This document shows positions 1 through 8,724 of a DNA stretch of 64,000 bases, piece after piece. Location of the stretch: positions 1-64,000 of the forward strand of contig CAZZLC010000029.1 of NCBI GenBank assembly GCA_964655065.1. The letters run 5' to 3'. Each line of letters begins with the position of its first letter. Positions within the stretch are counted from its first letter, which is position 1. Below the pieces are notes generated by a model, which worked only from the letters and a program-made list of their open reading frames with translations, was not told the origin of the DNA and did no database searches. Both the position numbers and the translations under genes were made by a program. Source of the stretch: DRPG01 sp964655065. Its GTDB lineage: Bacteria; Myxococcota_A; UBA796; GCA-2862545.

Positions 1-8
1 CGCCTCGG

Positions 9-30
9 TTGGAGAAGGCTTGGAGAAGGC
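9..30. repeat. tandem 11-bp direct repeat at left edge
   Basis: TTGGAGAAGGC occurs twice head to tail (9-19 and 20-30). The rest of 1-129 holds no gene I can support. An 8-bp inverted repeat (ggtctccg at 50-57, cggagacc at 119-126) lies just downstream of the minus-strand FHA gene, but its loop is too long to call a terminator. Confidence 0.5.
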
Positions 31-129
31 TTGTCCGCGATGTCTGGGCGGTCTCCGTCTCGGCCGGCCGTCGACTTCGTCGCCTGCTCCGCGCTCGGCT
101 TCGCCAAGCGCGCCGGCCCGGAGACCGAG

Positions 130-867
130 TCACTCGCGTTGGACCACCACGTCGTCTTGCTTCACGAGGAGCGCGTAGCCGTGGCCCCGTCGGGACTGCA
201 CCATCCGTCGCACCAGCTGGGTGAGGTCGGCAATCGCTCCCTCGACCTCGAGGGCCGCGGGCGAAGCCACGGAGAACAGGTCTACGAGCCCCCGCTCGTG
301 GGCCTCGACGAGCACGCGGCGAACCTGGGAGGCGAGCGGAGCGAGGTGGGGCGTACCCGTCTCCTGCTCGAGGTCCCAGTGGTGCACGACCTCTCCTGGT
401 CGTTCGGCCAGCAGCGCGAGAAAGCGCGCGGCCGCCCCGTTGAGGGGCAGGTCCTCCCCTCCGCAGCGCACCAGGCACTGCCCCCCGTCGTGCAGGACCA
501 CGAAGCTCGCGGATGGGCGGCCCGGAGTGAGCACCTCCCACACCGGGTCGGTCACCGCGAGCGGAGCCAGGGAGAGCAACACGCCCCCGAGCTGCAATCG
601 GACGCCGTCGTCGCCGACCTCGTGGTGCCCGTTCAGCGCGGCCCCCTCGACGAAGGTGCCGTTGCGGTCGGTGAGGGGATGCAGACGGAGCGGAGGTCCG
701 AACTCGATCCGCAGGTGACGGCGCGACACGGAGGGATCGCCGAGCACGATGTCGGCCTCGGGGGACCGTCCGACGACCGCGTCGCCGTCGATCACGAAGG
801 AGGTTCCGGTCGACAACGAGCTCGGCTCGGAGGCTCGGAGCACGCGGAGGACCATCGGCGTGGGCAT
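130..867 (-). CDS. FHA-domain protein with winged-helix-like C-terminus
   Basis: A 245-residue soluble protein. Residues about 22-100 form an FHA phosphothreonine-recognition domain: GRSPEADIVL, then the SRRH motif and the downstream DRNGTFV loop, the parts that read phosphothreonine in known FHA domains. Residues about 110-240 resemble the small winged-helix region found behind FHA domains in myxobacterial proteins (a helix-rich stretch ending QSRRGHGYALL, like the tail of OmpR-type DNA-binding domains). The role is probably to sense the output of Ser/Thr kinases; partner unknown. There is no Shine-Dalgarno sequence, and a -10-like TACGAC lies exactly 12 bases before the ATG. It is divergent from the M16 protease with 59 bp between them. 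FHA call is firm; the C-terminal assignment is tentative. Confidence 0.85.
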   Translation of the reverse strand: MPTPMVLRVLRASEPSSLSTGTSFVIDGDAVVGRSPEADIVLGDPSVSRRHLRIEFGPPLRLHPLTDRNGTFVEGAALNGHHEVGDDGVRLQLGGVLLSLAPLAVTDPVWEVLTPGRPSASFVVLHDGGQCLVRCGGEDLPLNGAAARFLALLAERPGEVVHHWDLEQETGTPHLAPLASQVRRVLVEAHERGLVDLFSVASPAALEVEGAIADLTQLVRRMVQSRRGHGYALLVKQDDVVVQRE

Positions 868-873
868 GGGCGA

Positions 874-879
874 GTCGTA
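874..879 (-). promoter_or_regulatory. -10-like TACGAC, leaderless geometry, for the FHA gene
   Basis: On the minus strand TACGAC is followed by six bases (TCGCCC) and the ATG at 867. The hexamer would put the transcript start at the A of the start codon. No purine-rich ribosome site is present. No clear -35 was recognised. Confidence 0.4.
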
Positions 880-926
880 ATCCCCTCGTCGTCAGATAGG
901 GTCTTCGGAACGTTCAGGGAGGAACC

Positions 927-3764
927 ATGGGTGCCTGGTTGCGGATTGTCATCTGGCTCGTCGTCGCGGCGTGCTCCACCCGGGCGACGACGGGCCCGAG
1001 CTCGACCCCGCTGGTGGACCTCGACGCGCGCCGCCCGGGCGACGTTCGGGAGCAACGGGCCGTCACCCTCGACAATGGGCTGCGCGTGCTCCTCGTCTCC
1101 GACGCCAAGCTCCAGACGTCGAGCGCCGCCCTGGCGGTGGAGGTCGGCTCCCTCGAGGATCCCGACGAGCGGCTCGGCATGGCGCACTTCCTCGAGCACG
1201 TGTTGTTCCTCGGCACCGAGAAGTACCCCTCCGAGGGGGAGTACGGTCAGTACGTGCGCTCGAACGGCGGCTACTCGAACGCCTACACCGCATCCGATCA
1301 CACGAACTACCTGTTCGAGGTCAACCACGACGCCTACGAGGGCGCACTCGACCGCTTCGCGCAGTTCTTCGTCGCGCCGCTGTTCACGGCCGAGTTCGTG
1401 GACCGCGAGATGAACGCGGTCAACTCGGAGCACGCGAAGAACCTCCAGAACGACTACTGGCGCACCCGGATGGTCACGCGGCTGCTCCATCGCGACGGGC
1501 ACCCCCGGCAGAAGTTCTCCACCGGCAACGTGGACACCCTGGGCGGCACCACCCGCGACGAGCTGATCGCCTTCTACGAGCGCCACTACTCGGCCAACCG
1601 CATGACCCTCGCGATGCTGGGTACCGCGAGCCTCGATCGTCTCGAGGCCTTGGCGCGCGAGAAGTTCTCCCCCATCGAGAACCGCAACGTCGAGGCGCCG
1701 ACCTACCCCTCCGACATCTTCCCCGATGGCCTTCCCCAGTTGATCGACGTCGTCCCCGTCGGCGACGAACGGACCCTCCGCCTCGAGTGGTCGATGCCGC
1801 CCACCACCGAGCACTGGGCTTCCAAGCCAGGCCAACTCCTGGGCTCGATCATGGGCCACGAGGGGGAGGGCTCGCTCCTCTCCGCCCTCAAGCGGGAGGG
1901 CCTCGCGACCTCGCTCGCCGCGGGCATCAACAACGAGAGCTATCGGGCCATCTTCTCGCTCGACATGGATCTCACCGAGACCGGCATGGCCGACATCGAC
2001 CGTGTGATCGAGGTGATCTACGGCTTCGTCGCGCTGCTCCGCGACCAGGGCCTCTCCGAGCGCTACTACCGCGAGCAGCAGGTCGTGGGTGACCTCGACT
2101 ACTACTTCCGGGAGCACGTGACGGGAGGACGCGGCGCTGCGTTCTTCACCGACGAGATGCGCCACCACCCCGCCACCGAGGTCGAGCGACGCCTGTACAC
2201 CTACAGCGCCTACGATCCCGAGCTCTTCGCCGAGTACGTGGCGCTCCTGCGTCCGAACAACATGCGGGTGGTTCGGGTGTCCAAGGGCCTCGAGACCGAT
2301 CGGGTCGAGACGTACTACGGCACGAACTACGCGGTGGGCGGCTTCCCCGAGGCGACGGTCGCCGCCTGGACGAGCGCCGAGCCTACGGAGGGCATGGCCC
2401 TTCCGCCCGTCAACCCCTACCTCCCGAGCGACATCTCGCTGCTCGCCAACGATCCGGCCCAGGCCCCCTACCGCGTGGTCGACGACGAGCGTGGCGTGCT
2501 GTGGTTCCAGCAGGATCGCCGCTTCGAGCTGCCGCGGGCGCACGTCTCGCTGCTGCTCCTGACCCCCGAGGTCAACCGCGACCCCCGCTCCCGGCTCTTG
2601 GCCGAGCTCTACGTCCGCGCGATCCGCGAGGGCCTCAACGAGTGGGCCTACTTGGTGCTCGAGGCCGGCCTCGCCACTCGGCTGTCGAGCGAGCGCCGCG
2701 GCCTTCGGATCTACGTCGACGGCTATGCCCAGCGCATCCCCACCCTGATGACCGACGTGGCCGACCGCCTCGACGACATCGTGATCGACGAGACCACGTT
2801 CGCGGCGATCAAGGACGAGCTCGCTCGCGAGTACGCGAACTCCGACCTCGATCTGGCGGTTCGGCAGGGATTCTACGAGCTGTCGTTGCTGCTCGACCCC
2901 CACGGGATCCACCGCGAGAAGTACGAGGATCTCGTCTCGGAGATCACGCTCGACGAGGTGAAGGCATTCGCCGACGTCGTGTTCGACCGCGTGGCCATCG
3001 AAGGTGCTGCGTACGGCAACCTCGAGGGTGAGGTCCTCGCTGACAGCGTCGGACAGCTGTTCGAGGCCCTCGGCGCCGCGCCGCTGCCCGAGAGCGACCG
3101 GCCGCCCGAGCGCCAGAGGATCCAGCTTCCGGTCGGCCGCTCGTCGCTCGTGTACGAGAACGGGACCGACAACCACGCATGGGTTCGCTATGCCGAGTTC
3201 GGACCCCGGGATCCCCGGACCGAGGCCATCCTCCGGCTCGGCTCGACCCACCTCGGCGCCCCGTTCTTCGCGGAGCTGCGGACGCGCCAGCAGCTCGGCT
3301 ACATCGTGGGCAGCTCGGCCAGCACCCGACAGGACGGGCTCGGCATGCAGTACTACCTGCAGTCCGGCGAGTACGACGCCACGACGCTCGGCCAGCGGGC
3401 CGAGGCATACCTCGCCGAAGCGGTCCCCACGCTGCGGGAGCTCGACGACGAGACCTTCGCGGCGCTGCAGCAGTCGGTCGTCGACACGCTCTCGCAGGAG
3501 ACGGAGAGCATGGGTGACGAGCTCGACGATCTCGAGCACGAGGCGTTCACACTCGACGGCGACTTCGCCTGGGACGACAAGGTGATCGCCGAGGTGGGGA
3601 AGGTCACCCGGGCCGATCTGGCCGACGCGTTCGCGAAGGCGCTGGACCCGGTGGAGGGCCGGTCGCTGGTGATCCACGTCGATGCCAAGGGGGAAGCGCC
3701 GAGCACGCCGCCGAACCCGATCGCCGACAAGGACGCGTTCCGCGAGGGTCGCCCCACCTTCTGA
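927..3764 (+). CDS. M16 family zinc metalloprotease (pitrilysin/insulysin-like) lipoprotein
   Basis: A 945-residue protein the size of protease III and insulin-degrading enzyme. It begins with a lipoprotein signal whose lipobox (LVVAAC) puts the lipidated cysteine at residue 16. The inverted zinc motif HFLEH lies at residues 87-91, and a further acidic ligand is expected in the NSEHAKN segment near residue 165. The four-domain M16A architecture is visible as an active N-terminal half and a degenerate C-terminal half, ending in the RQQLGYIVGS segment typical of the family. Inferred role: envelope-anchored degradation of peptides about 20-60 residues long. The start is chosen on ggaggaaccATG. 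It is divergent from the FHA gene. Confidence 0.92.
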   Translation: MGAWLRIVIWLVVAACSTRATTGPSSTPLVDLDARRPGDVREQRAVTLDNGLRVLLVSDAKLQTSSAALAVEVGSLEDPDERLGMAHFLEHVLFLGTEKYPSEGEYGQYVRSNGGYSNAYTASDHTNYLFEVNHDAYEGALDRFAQFFVAPLFTAEFVDREMNAVNSEHAKNLQNDYWRTRMVTRLLHRDGHPRQKFSTGNVDTLGGTTRDELIAFYERHYSANRMTLAMLGTASLDRLEALAREKFSPIENRNVEAPTYPSDIFPDGLPQLIDVVPVGDERTLRLEWSMPPTTEHWASKPGQLLGSIMGHEGEGSLLSALKREGLATSLAAGINNESYRAIFSLDMDLTETGMADIDRVIEVIYGFVALLRDQGLSERYYREQQVVGDLDYYFREHVTGGRGAAFFTDEMRHHPATEVERRLYTYSAYDPELFAEYVALLRPNNMRVVRVSKGLETDRVETYYGTNYAVGGFPEATVAAWTSAEPTEGMALPPVNPYLPSDISLLANDPAQAPYRVVDDERGVLWFQQDRRFELPRAHVSLLLLTPEVNRDPRSRLLAELYVRAIREGLNEWAYLVLEAGLATRLSSERRGLRIYVDGYAQRIPTLMTDVADRLDDIVIDETTFAAIKDELAREYANSDLDLAVRQGFYELSLLLDPHGIHREKYEDLVSEITLDEVKAFADVVFDRVAIEGAAYGNLEGEVLADSVGQLFEALGAAPLPESDRPPERQRIQLPVGRSSLVYENGTDNHAWVRYAEFGPRDPRTEAILRLGSTHLGAPFFAELRTRQQLGYIVGSSASTRQDGLGMQYYLQSGEYDATTLGQRAEAYLAEAVPTLRELDDETFAALQQSVVDTLSQETESMGDELDDLEHEAFTLDGDFAWDDKVIAEVGKVTRADLADAFAKALDPVEGRSLVIHVDAKGEAPSTPPNPIADKDAFREGRPTF

Positions 3765-3826
3765 GCGGATTCGCGCGAACGGTTATCCCATCGGGGGCTC
3801 GCTCAACGGGGCCCGCGGGGGGAGCC

Positions 3827-4249
3827 ATGTCGGTCGGAGTCTTGGTGGGTCTCAGTGCGCTGGCGGTGATTGGCGGCGTCATCGCGGCTCGGCTGCTGCG
3901 TGGCAGCGCCCCCGAAGAGGCCGCCGCCGCGGCGCCGACGCCGCCGGCCCCCGAACCCCCGCCGGCGCCCCTCGAGGACTCCGACGACGGCATCGAGTCG
4001 CCGCTCGCCCTGCGGCCCGTCCTCGACGACCCCTTCGACGCGCCGGTGCGCTCGGCCGACGTGGGCGTCGATCGTGCTCCACCCGATCCCGAAGCTCCCC
4101 CCGGGCAGCAGATCGCTCACGCGCCGCTGTCCGGCGACTCGCAGCTGCGGGAGCATCACCGCTCCGAGAGCGGCAACCTGCGGATCCTCTTCTCGAAGGA
4201 GATGTCGACGCCGCCGGAGCGGCTCGCGGAGGACGAGGCCGAAGAGTAG
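3827..4249 (+). CDS. single-pass membrane protein with Pro/Ala-rich linker, unknown function
   Basis: A 140-residue protein. Residues 2-25 form one hydrophobic segment (VGVLVGLSALAVIGGVIAA), followed by an Ala/Pro/Glu-rich stretch (about residues 30-60) and an acidic, charged C-terminus. The likely topology is a short N-terminal anchor with the rest on one side of the membrane. A purine-rich ggggggagcc precedes the ATG. Its stop at 4247-4249 directly abuts the GTG start of the TIGR02996/LRR gene, so the two are probably co-transcribed and coupled. I recognise no family. Confidence 0.7.
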   Translation: MSVGVLVGLSALAVIGGVIAARLLRGSAPEEAAAAAPTPPAPEPPPAPLEDSDDGIESPLALRPVLDDPFDAPVRSADVGVDRAPPDPEAPPGQQIAHAPLSGDSQLREHHRSESGNLRILFSKEMSTPPERLAEDEAEE

Positions 4250-5656
4250 GTGGCGAGCCCCGACACGGCGCTGTGGGAACAGATCCTGAGCGATCCGGCC
4301 GACCTCGGGCCGCGGGCCATCCTGGGTGACCTGTGGATCGAGCGCGACGATGCAGACCGTGGACGATTCGTGGCTCGCCAGGTCGCGCTCGAGCGCGGTG
4401 GCCCCCACGCTCCGGGCTACCCAGCGGCCTACGCCGATGCCGAACGCATCCTCGCCCGATATCGCCAGGCCTGGACCGCCGAGCTGAAGCACCAGGTGGA
4501 TCCCGAAGGAGAGCTCGGCAAGGTCCTCTTCTACGACCTCCGGTTCCGCGGCGGACTCCCGCACCACGTCGATGTCGAGCACCACGTCCTGCAGCGAGTC
4601 GGAGCCGAACTCGTGCGTGCGGCGCCCATCACGTCGGCGACAACCCACCGGCTGGCGCTGGGCGGAGGCGGATTCCGGCACCTCCGCCGGGTCACGGTGC
4701 GTGGGACGACGGTGGGCAACCTGGCTCGCCTCGCGGAGGAGGACCTCGATCACCTCGAGGGGTTCGCCCTTCAGGAGGTGTCGATCGGGGCCGCGCGGAT
4801 GCGCGGGCTGCTCGAGCGACTGGACCGTGCAGCCCTCGTGGCGTTCGGACTGCAAGGCGCGACCCCGGGGCGTTCGGGCATGCGCAGCCTCTTCGCCGCC
4901 CCCTGGATGGCCCACCTCGCCTCGCTCCGTCTCCGGGCTTGCCGGCTCGTCGTCGCCGACCTGCAGCCACTGGTCGCCGATTCCCTGTTCCCGATGTCCT
5001 CTACGCGCGCGCCCGCGCTCCGGTCCCTGGACATCGGCGGTCACCCGAGCTTCGCGGGCGAGCTGGGTCCCCTGCTCGCTCGCCTCTCGGGCCAGCTCGA
5101 GGATCTGGACGTCCGGGGGAGCTACGCCGCCGCGGACGTGCCGGGAATCCTCGCCGCGCTCGCGCCCGAGCCGCACCGGCTCTGCCTCACGACGGCTCGC
5201 GGTCCCCTCGACGCCGCCACGCTCGCCGCGATCGGCGCCACGCCGGTGGCGCGGCTGGCCATCGGCAACGCGAAGCTCGGACCCGTGGGCATGGCTGCGC
5301 TGTGCGGGGCCGGCCTCCCCGCGGTCACCGAGCTCGTGGTCCGAAGCAACGGGATCGAGAACGACGGAGTCGACGCCTTGATCGCCGCCGACCCGGCGCG
5401 CCTGGTCGGGCTGGACCTCTCGAGCAACCGCCTGACGGACCGAGCGGTGGTCGGGCTGGCGGCCTGGCCAGGGCTCCGCCACGTCGTGAGGCTCGATCTC
5501 GGGAACAACCCGCGCATCGGCGACGAAGGCGCACGAGCGCTGGTCGCGTCGCCCTGGCTGCGCCCCGCGGAGCTCCACGTCTTCCGCGGTCGCATGACGG
5601 AGGACGCCATCGATTCGCTTCGCGAGCGCTTTGGCGAAGCCCTGAGGCTCCGGTAG
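4250..5656 (+). CDS. TIGR02996-domain leucine-rich-repeat-like protein
   Basis: A 468-residue protein. Residues about 5-50 match the TIGR02996 short domain (WEQILSDP at 9-16, then a Leu/Asp/Trp-Ile-Glu-Arg-Asp segment ending in RGRFVARQ). That domain is found almost only in myxobacteria and planctomycetes and typically precedes repeats. The rest consists of degenerate ribonuclease-inhibitor-type leucine-rich repeats, clearest near the C-terminus in VGLDLSSNRLTD and RLDLGNNPRIGDEG. It probably acts as a protein-binding scaffold in the cytoplasm; there is no signal peptide. The GTG start touches the preceding stop codon. Partner unknown. Confidence 0.8.
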   Translation: MASPDTALWEQILSDPADLGPRAILGDLWIERDDADRGRFVARQVALERGGPHAPGYPAAYADAERILARYRQAWTAELKHQVDPEGELGKVLFYDLRFRGGLPHHVDVEHHVLQRVGAELVRAAPITSATTHRLALGGGGFRHLRRVTVRGTTVGNLARLAEEDLDHLEGFALQEVSIGAARMRGLLERLDRAALVAFGLQGATPGRSGMRSLFAAPWMAHLASLRLRACRLVVADLQPLVADSLFPMSSTRAPALRSLDIGGHPSFAGELGPLLARLSGQLEDLDVRGSYAAADVPGILAALAPEPHRLCLTTARGPLDAATLAAIGATPVARLAIGNAKLGPVGMAALCGAGLPAVTELVVRSNGIENDGVDALIAADPARLVGLDLSSNRLTDRAVVGLAAWPGLRHVVRLDLGNNPRIGDEGARALVASPWLRPAELHVFRGRMTEDAIDSLRERFGEALRLR

Positions 5657-5689
5657 CGGCGACGGCGCGAGCCGAACCGTCCCCGGGGG

Positions 5690-6355
5690 TCACTCCGCTC
5701 GGTCGATCCGCGGCGACAGCACGACCTCGAAGACTTCGTCGTCGGAGTCGATCGCGCGGGTCGTGGGCTCGTAGCCCGGGGCGGCGATCGCCACGGGGTG
5801 GACGCCGTCGCCGACGTACACCATGCCCTCACCGTCGGGCAGGACGAGCGGCCCCCGCGGCGCGCAGGCGCCGTCGAAGCGCAAGGTGACGTCGGGCACG
5901 AGCTCGCCCGACGGGTCCGTCACGAGCCAGGAGGTAGGACGGTCGAGCCGCGGCCGGAGCGCGACGTCGACGCGGTTGCGGCCGCGTTGGACCGTGAAGC
6001 GACGCGTGCCGACGAAGCACGAGACCTCGACGTCGACGCGCAAGCGCTCGCCCGGAACGAGGTCGTCGGCCACCCGAGGCGGCTCTACCACCGTGGAGTC
6101 CCCGTCGCGGTGAAGCGTCACCGTGGCCCGCACCGCGGTCGGTCCGATCCGCGGCCACACGTCGAGCACCGCGAGGTGATCGGGACAGCCATCATCGTCG
6201 GCGTAGCCGTTCCACGTCTCGTCGCTCGCGAGGCACGCGTCGCGCCGGTCGGGAATCCCGTCTCCGTCGCTGTCCGCGCCGGCGAAGAGTCCGCCGCGCC
6301 GAGCGAACGGACCGGCGAGCGCGAACGTCGTCGCGATGGGCACGATCGCCAGCAC
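5690..6355 (-). CDS. secreted protein with thrombospondin type 3 calcium motif and PEGA-like C-terminus
   Basis: I start this at GTG 6355, preceded by GGAGGCGAG, although the frame extends further upstream. The product is about 221 residues. It begins with a signal-like segment (LAIVPIATTFALA), then a TSP3-type calcium-binding stretch (DSDGDGIPDRRDAC with a second DDDGCPD). This is the hinge that precedes OmpA domains in many outer-membrane proteins, but no OmpA domain follows. The C-terminal about 60 residues (a GAC...GP..LPDGEG segment, then HPVAIAAPGYEP) resemble PEGA or carboxypeptidase-regulatory beta-sandwiches used in surface proteins. Convergent with the LRR gene. Function unknown. 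Confidence 0.65.
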   Translation of the reverse strand: MLAIVPIATTFALAGPFARRGGLFAGADSDGDGIPDRRDACLASDETWNGYADDDGCPDHLAVLDVWPRIGPTAVRATVTLHRDGDSTVVEPPRVADDLVPGERLRVDVEVSCFVGTRRFTVQRGRNRVDVALRPRLDRPTSWLVTDPSGELVPDVTLRFDGACAPRGPLVLPDGEGMVYVGDGVHPVAIAAPGYEPTTRAIDSDDEVFEVVLSPRIDRAE

Positions 6356-6493
6356 CTCGCCTCCAGGGGGTCCCTTGTAGTCAATGGACGAGAGTTTGGC
6401 ACGGCGGAGACCGTCGACGCGGTGAACGCCATGCCAGTGGACGACGCGACGCATAGGATGGTGGCGACCCCCCGCTCGATCGAGGAGACGTTC

Positions 6494-8191
6494 ATGACCC
6501 CGGAGACATCAGCGCGCCCTACCGCGCTGGGCGGCCTCCAGGGCAGGTTGCTCGCCGTCCGGCACCCCTCCACCGAGGTGCGACGTCGCGGCCAGGCTCT
6601 GCTCTTCGTGCTCGGCTCGTTCATCGCCGCCACCGCGGTCATGACGCCGTGGCTGTTCGCGGTCCTGCCTGGCTCGGCCACCGTGCCCGGCCTCGCCATC
6701 GCGGGGACGGTCTTGCTGGCCTGTGGCGCGGGCCTCCTCACCGCCCGAGCCGGCTTCGTCGACGCCACGGGCCTGGTGGTCAGCGTGGTTCTCGCGGCCT
6801 GCGTCGCGGCCGGCATCGCCTTGACCGGCCTCTTCGAGCCCTTCGGCTGGGCCATGACGCTCGTGGTCCTCCTCGCGGGGCTCGCCCTGCGACCGGCCCA
6901 CGTGCCGCTGGTCTTCCTCGCCGCCCAGGGGGGCGTGATCTGGGCCCGCCTCGCCACCTCGGCGGAGCCCCCGGAGATGCTCCTCGCCGATCTCGATCTC
7001 GGGTTCCTGTCGCTCGTGCTCGCCGTGATCGCGACCGTGGGAGCGGTTCAGGGCGGATGGCAGCGACGGTTCTTCGCCGAAGAGCAGGAGACCCGTCACG
7101 CCCTCGAGCTCTCGCGCCACGACGCCGAGCGCGCCCGCGACGAAGCCGAGCGCGCCCTCGGCGAGACGGAGCGGGCCCGGGCGGAGGCCGAGGAGGAACG
7201 GGTGCAGGCCGAGATCGCCCGCGACGCCGCCCGTCGCGCCCAGCAGCTCGCCGAGCACGCCAGTCAGGCCAAGTCCGTGTTCCTCGCCAACATGTCGCAC
7301 GAGCTTCGCACCCCGCTCAACGCGATCATCGGCTACTCGGAGATGCTCGAGGAGGACCACGACCCCCACGCGGACGCCGAGGTCGTTGCCGACCTGGTGC
7401 GCATCCGCCGGGCCGGTCGCCACCTGCTCGCTCTCGTCAACGACGTCCTCGATCTCGCGAAGATCGAGGCCGGCCGGATGACCCTCGAGCTCCAGCGCTT
7501 CGACTTCGCGGAGCTGCTGCGACAGACGATCGACGAGGTCCTGCCGAGCGCCCTCGAGACCGGCAACGAGCTCCACCTGGAGCTCGCCGACGACGTGGGC
7601 TTCGTCCACTCCGACCCTACGAAGCTCCGTCAGATCGTGCTGAACCTCCTCTCGAACGCGGTCAAGTTCACCAAGGACGGCCACATCCACGTCCGGTCCC
7701 GCAACGGTCGACGCACCGACGGCATCGAGGAGCTGGTGATCGAGGTCGAGGACACGGGGATCGGCATCAGCGACGACCAGCTACAGACCATCTTCCGGGC
7801 GTTCGAGCAGGCCGACCCGTCGACCACCCGGGAGTACGGTGGCACGGGCCTCGGGCTCGCCGTCTCGGAGAAGCTCGCCAAGCTCCTCGAGGGCGAGATC
7901 ACCGTCGACTCGACGCTCGGTGAGGGGTCGACGTTCACGGTGCGGGTCGCCTCGACCCACCTCCGCGTGCGCTCGCAGCGCGACGTCGCCGGCCGGATCA
8001 CCGGACTCGAGGACACCCCGCGCCTGCCGGACTTCGTGGTCATCCACGGCAACCCGATCACCCGGGAGCAAGTAGTGGAGCTGCTCGCCACCCAGGGATT
8101 CCACGCCCAGGGCGCGGAGAGCCGCGAGCACGGCCTTGCCTGGCTCGAGGCTTTCGGCCCCAGCATCACGACTCCGGACTCGCTGCAGTAG
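6494..8191 (+). CDS. multi-pass membrane sensor histidine kinase with truncated receiver-like tail
   Basis: A 565-residue kinase. Residues about 30-185 form six or so membrane helices, followed by a charged coiled coil (about 190-255, alternating RARDEAER-type heptads). The HisKA helix carries the phospho-accepting His at about residue 269 (NMSHELRTPLN). The HATPase_c domain has all boxes: N (NLLSNAVKF), G1 (DTGIGIS), F (FRAFEQ) and G2 (GGTGLGLAVS). The last about 50 residues resemble only the first third of a receiver domain: the acidic pocket is replaced by IHGN and the chain stops before the phosphorylation site. The ATG at 6494 follows gatcGAGGAGacg. No cognate regulator is adjacent. Confidence 0.88.
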   Translation: MTPETSARPTALGGLQGRLLAVRHPSTEVRRRGQALLFVLGSFIAATAVMTPWLFAVLPGSATVPGLAIAGTVLLACGAGLLTARAGFVDATGLVVSVVLAACVAAGIALTGLFEPFGWAMTLVVLLAGLALRPAHVPLVFLAAQGGVIWARLATSAEPPEMLLADLDLGFLSLVLAVIATVGAVQGGWQRRFFAEEQETRHALELSRHDAERARDEAERALGETERARAEAEEERVQAEIARDAARRAQQLAEHASQAKSVFLANMSHELRTPLNAIIGYSEMLEEDHDPHADAEVVADLVRIRRAGRHLLALVNDVLDLAKIEAGRMTLELQRFDFAELLRQTIDEVLPSALETGNELHLELADDVGFVHSDPTKLRQIVLNLLSNAVKFTKDGHIHVRSRNGRRTDGIEELVIEVEDTGIGISDDQLQTIFRAFEQADPSTTREYGGTGLGLAVSEKLAKLLEGEITVDSTLGEGSTFTVRVASTHLRVRSQRDVAGRITGLEDTPRLPDFVVIHGNPITREQVVELLATQGFHAQGAESREHGLAWLEAFGPSITTPDSLQ

Positions 8192-8204
8192 GGACCCGAG
8201 AACG

Positions 8205-8657
8205 TCAGGAGTGACGGAACGCCGCCCGCATGGCCGACCGTCGGGTGACCACGCCGAGGACGGTGTCGCCGTCGAGGATCGGCACCAGCGACAGCCCCTT
8301 GTCGACCATCCAGTCCGCCACCTCGGACAGCGGCGTGTCCGGGGTCGCGCTGATCACGTCGCGGGTCATGAGGTCCGCCACCCTGGTGCCCGTCGCCTTG
8401 TGGAGCTCTGCCTTCGCACGCCCGCCCGGGTCGATCTTGATCACCGCGTCCAGGATCGCGACGATCGTGGGCAGGTGGACGTTCTTGTTTCGGAACACGA
8501 GGTCCATCTCGGTGACCACGCCGACCATGGTGCCGCCCTCCACGACGACGGCACCAGGCTGGCCAGACTCGTCGAGCTTCGCGGCCAGCGCGTCGACGGC
8601 GAGGTCGGGGGACACCGTGACGAGTGCTTCGTCCTTGGCGTCGAGGGCGGTCGCCAT
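8205..8657 (-). CDS. stand-alone two-CBS-domain protein
   Basis: A 150-residue protein made of two CBS motifs. The first contains GAVVVEGGTMVGVVTEMDLV, the second LVPILDGDTVLGVVTRRS. Paired CBS domains bind adenine nucleotides and usually regulate a partner enzyme or channel. The first motif is followed by an insertion (about residues 55-85) before the RVADLMTRDVISA segment that opens the second. Start at ATG 8657 with an excellent GGAGGAGGAAAG site. It is divergent from the flavin oxidase with 67 bp between and convergent with the histidine kinase. Partner unknown. Confidence 0.85.
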   Translation of the reverse strand: MATALDAKDEALVTVSPDLAVDALAAKLDESGQPGAVVVEGGTMVGVVTEMDLVFRNKNVHLPTIVAILDAVIKIDPGGRAKAELHKATGTRVADLMTRDVISATPDTPLSEVADWMVDKGLSLVPILDGDTVLGVVTRRSAMRAAFRHS

Positions 8658-8724
8658 CTTTCCTCCTCCAGCCCCGAGCGTAGCACTGGGTGGACGCGAT
8701 ACCGGCGGTGCGGAGGAGCCCGCG

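Noticed and set aside
50..126. Inverted repeat (ggtctccg / cggagacc) considered as a terminator of the FHA gene
   Set aside because: The loop is about 60 bases and there is no T-run; stem of 8 bp only.
792..3677. Very long minus-strand open frame (over 950 codons) opposite the M16 protease gene
   Set aside because: It mirrors the opposite-strand gene, is rich in Arg/Val/Gly/His of the kind that arises from antisense GC codons, lacks domains, and the sense protein is a clear M16 protease.
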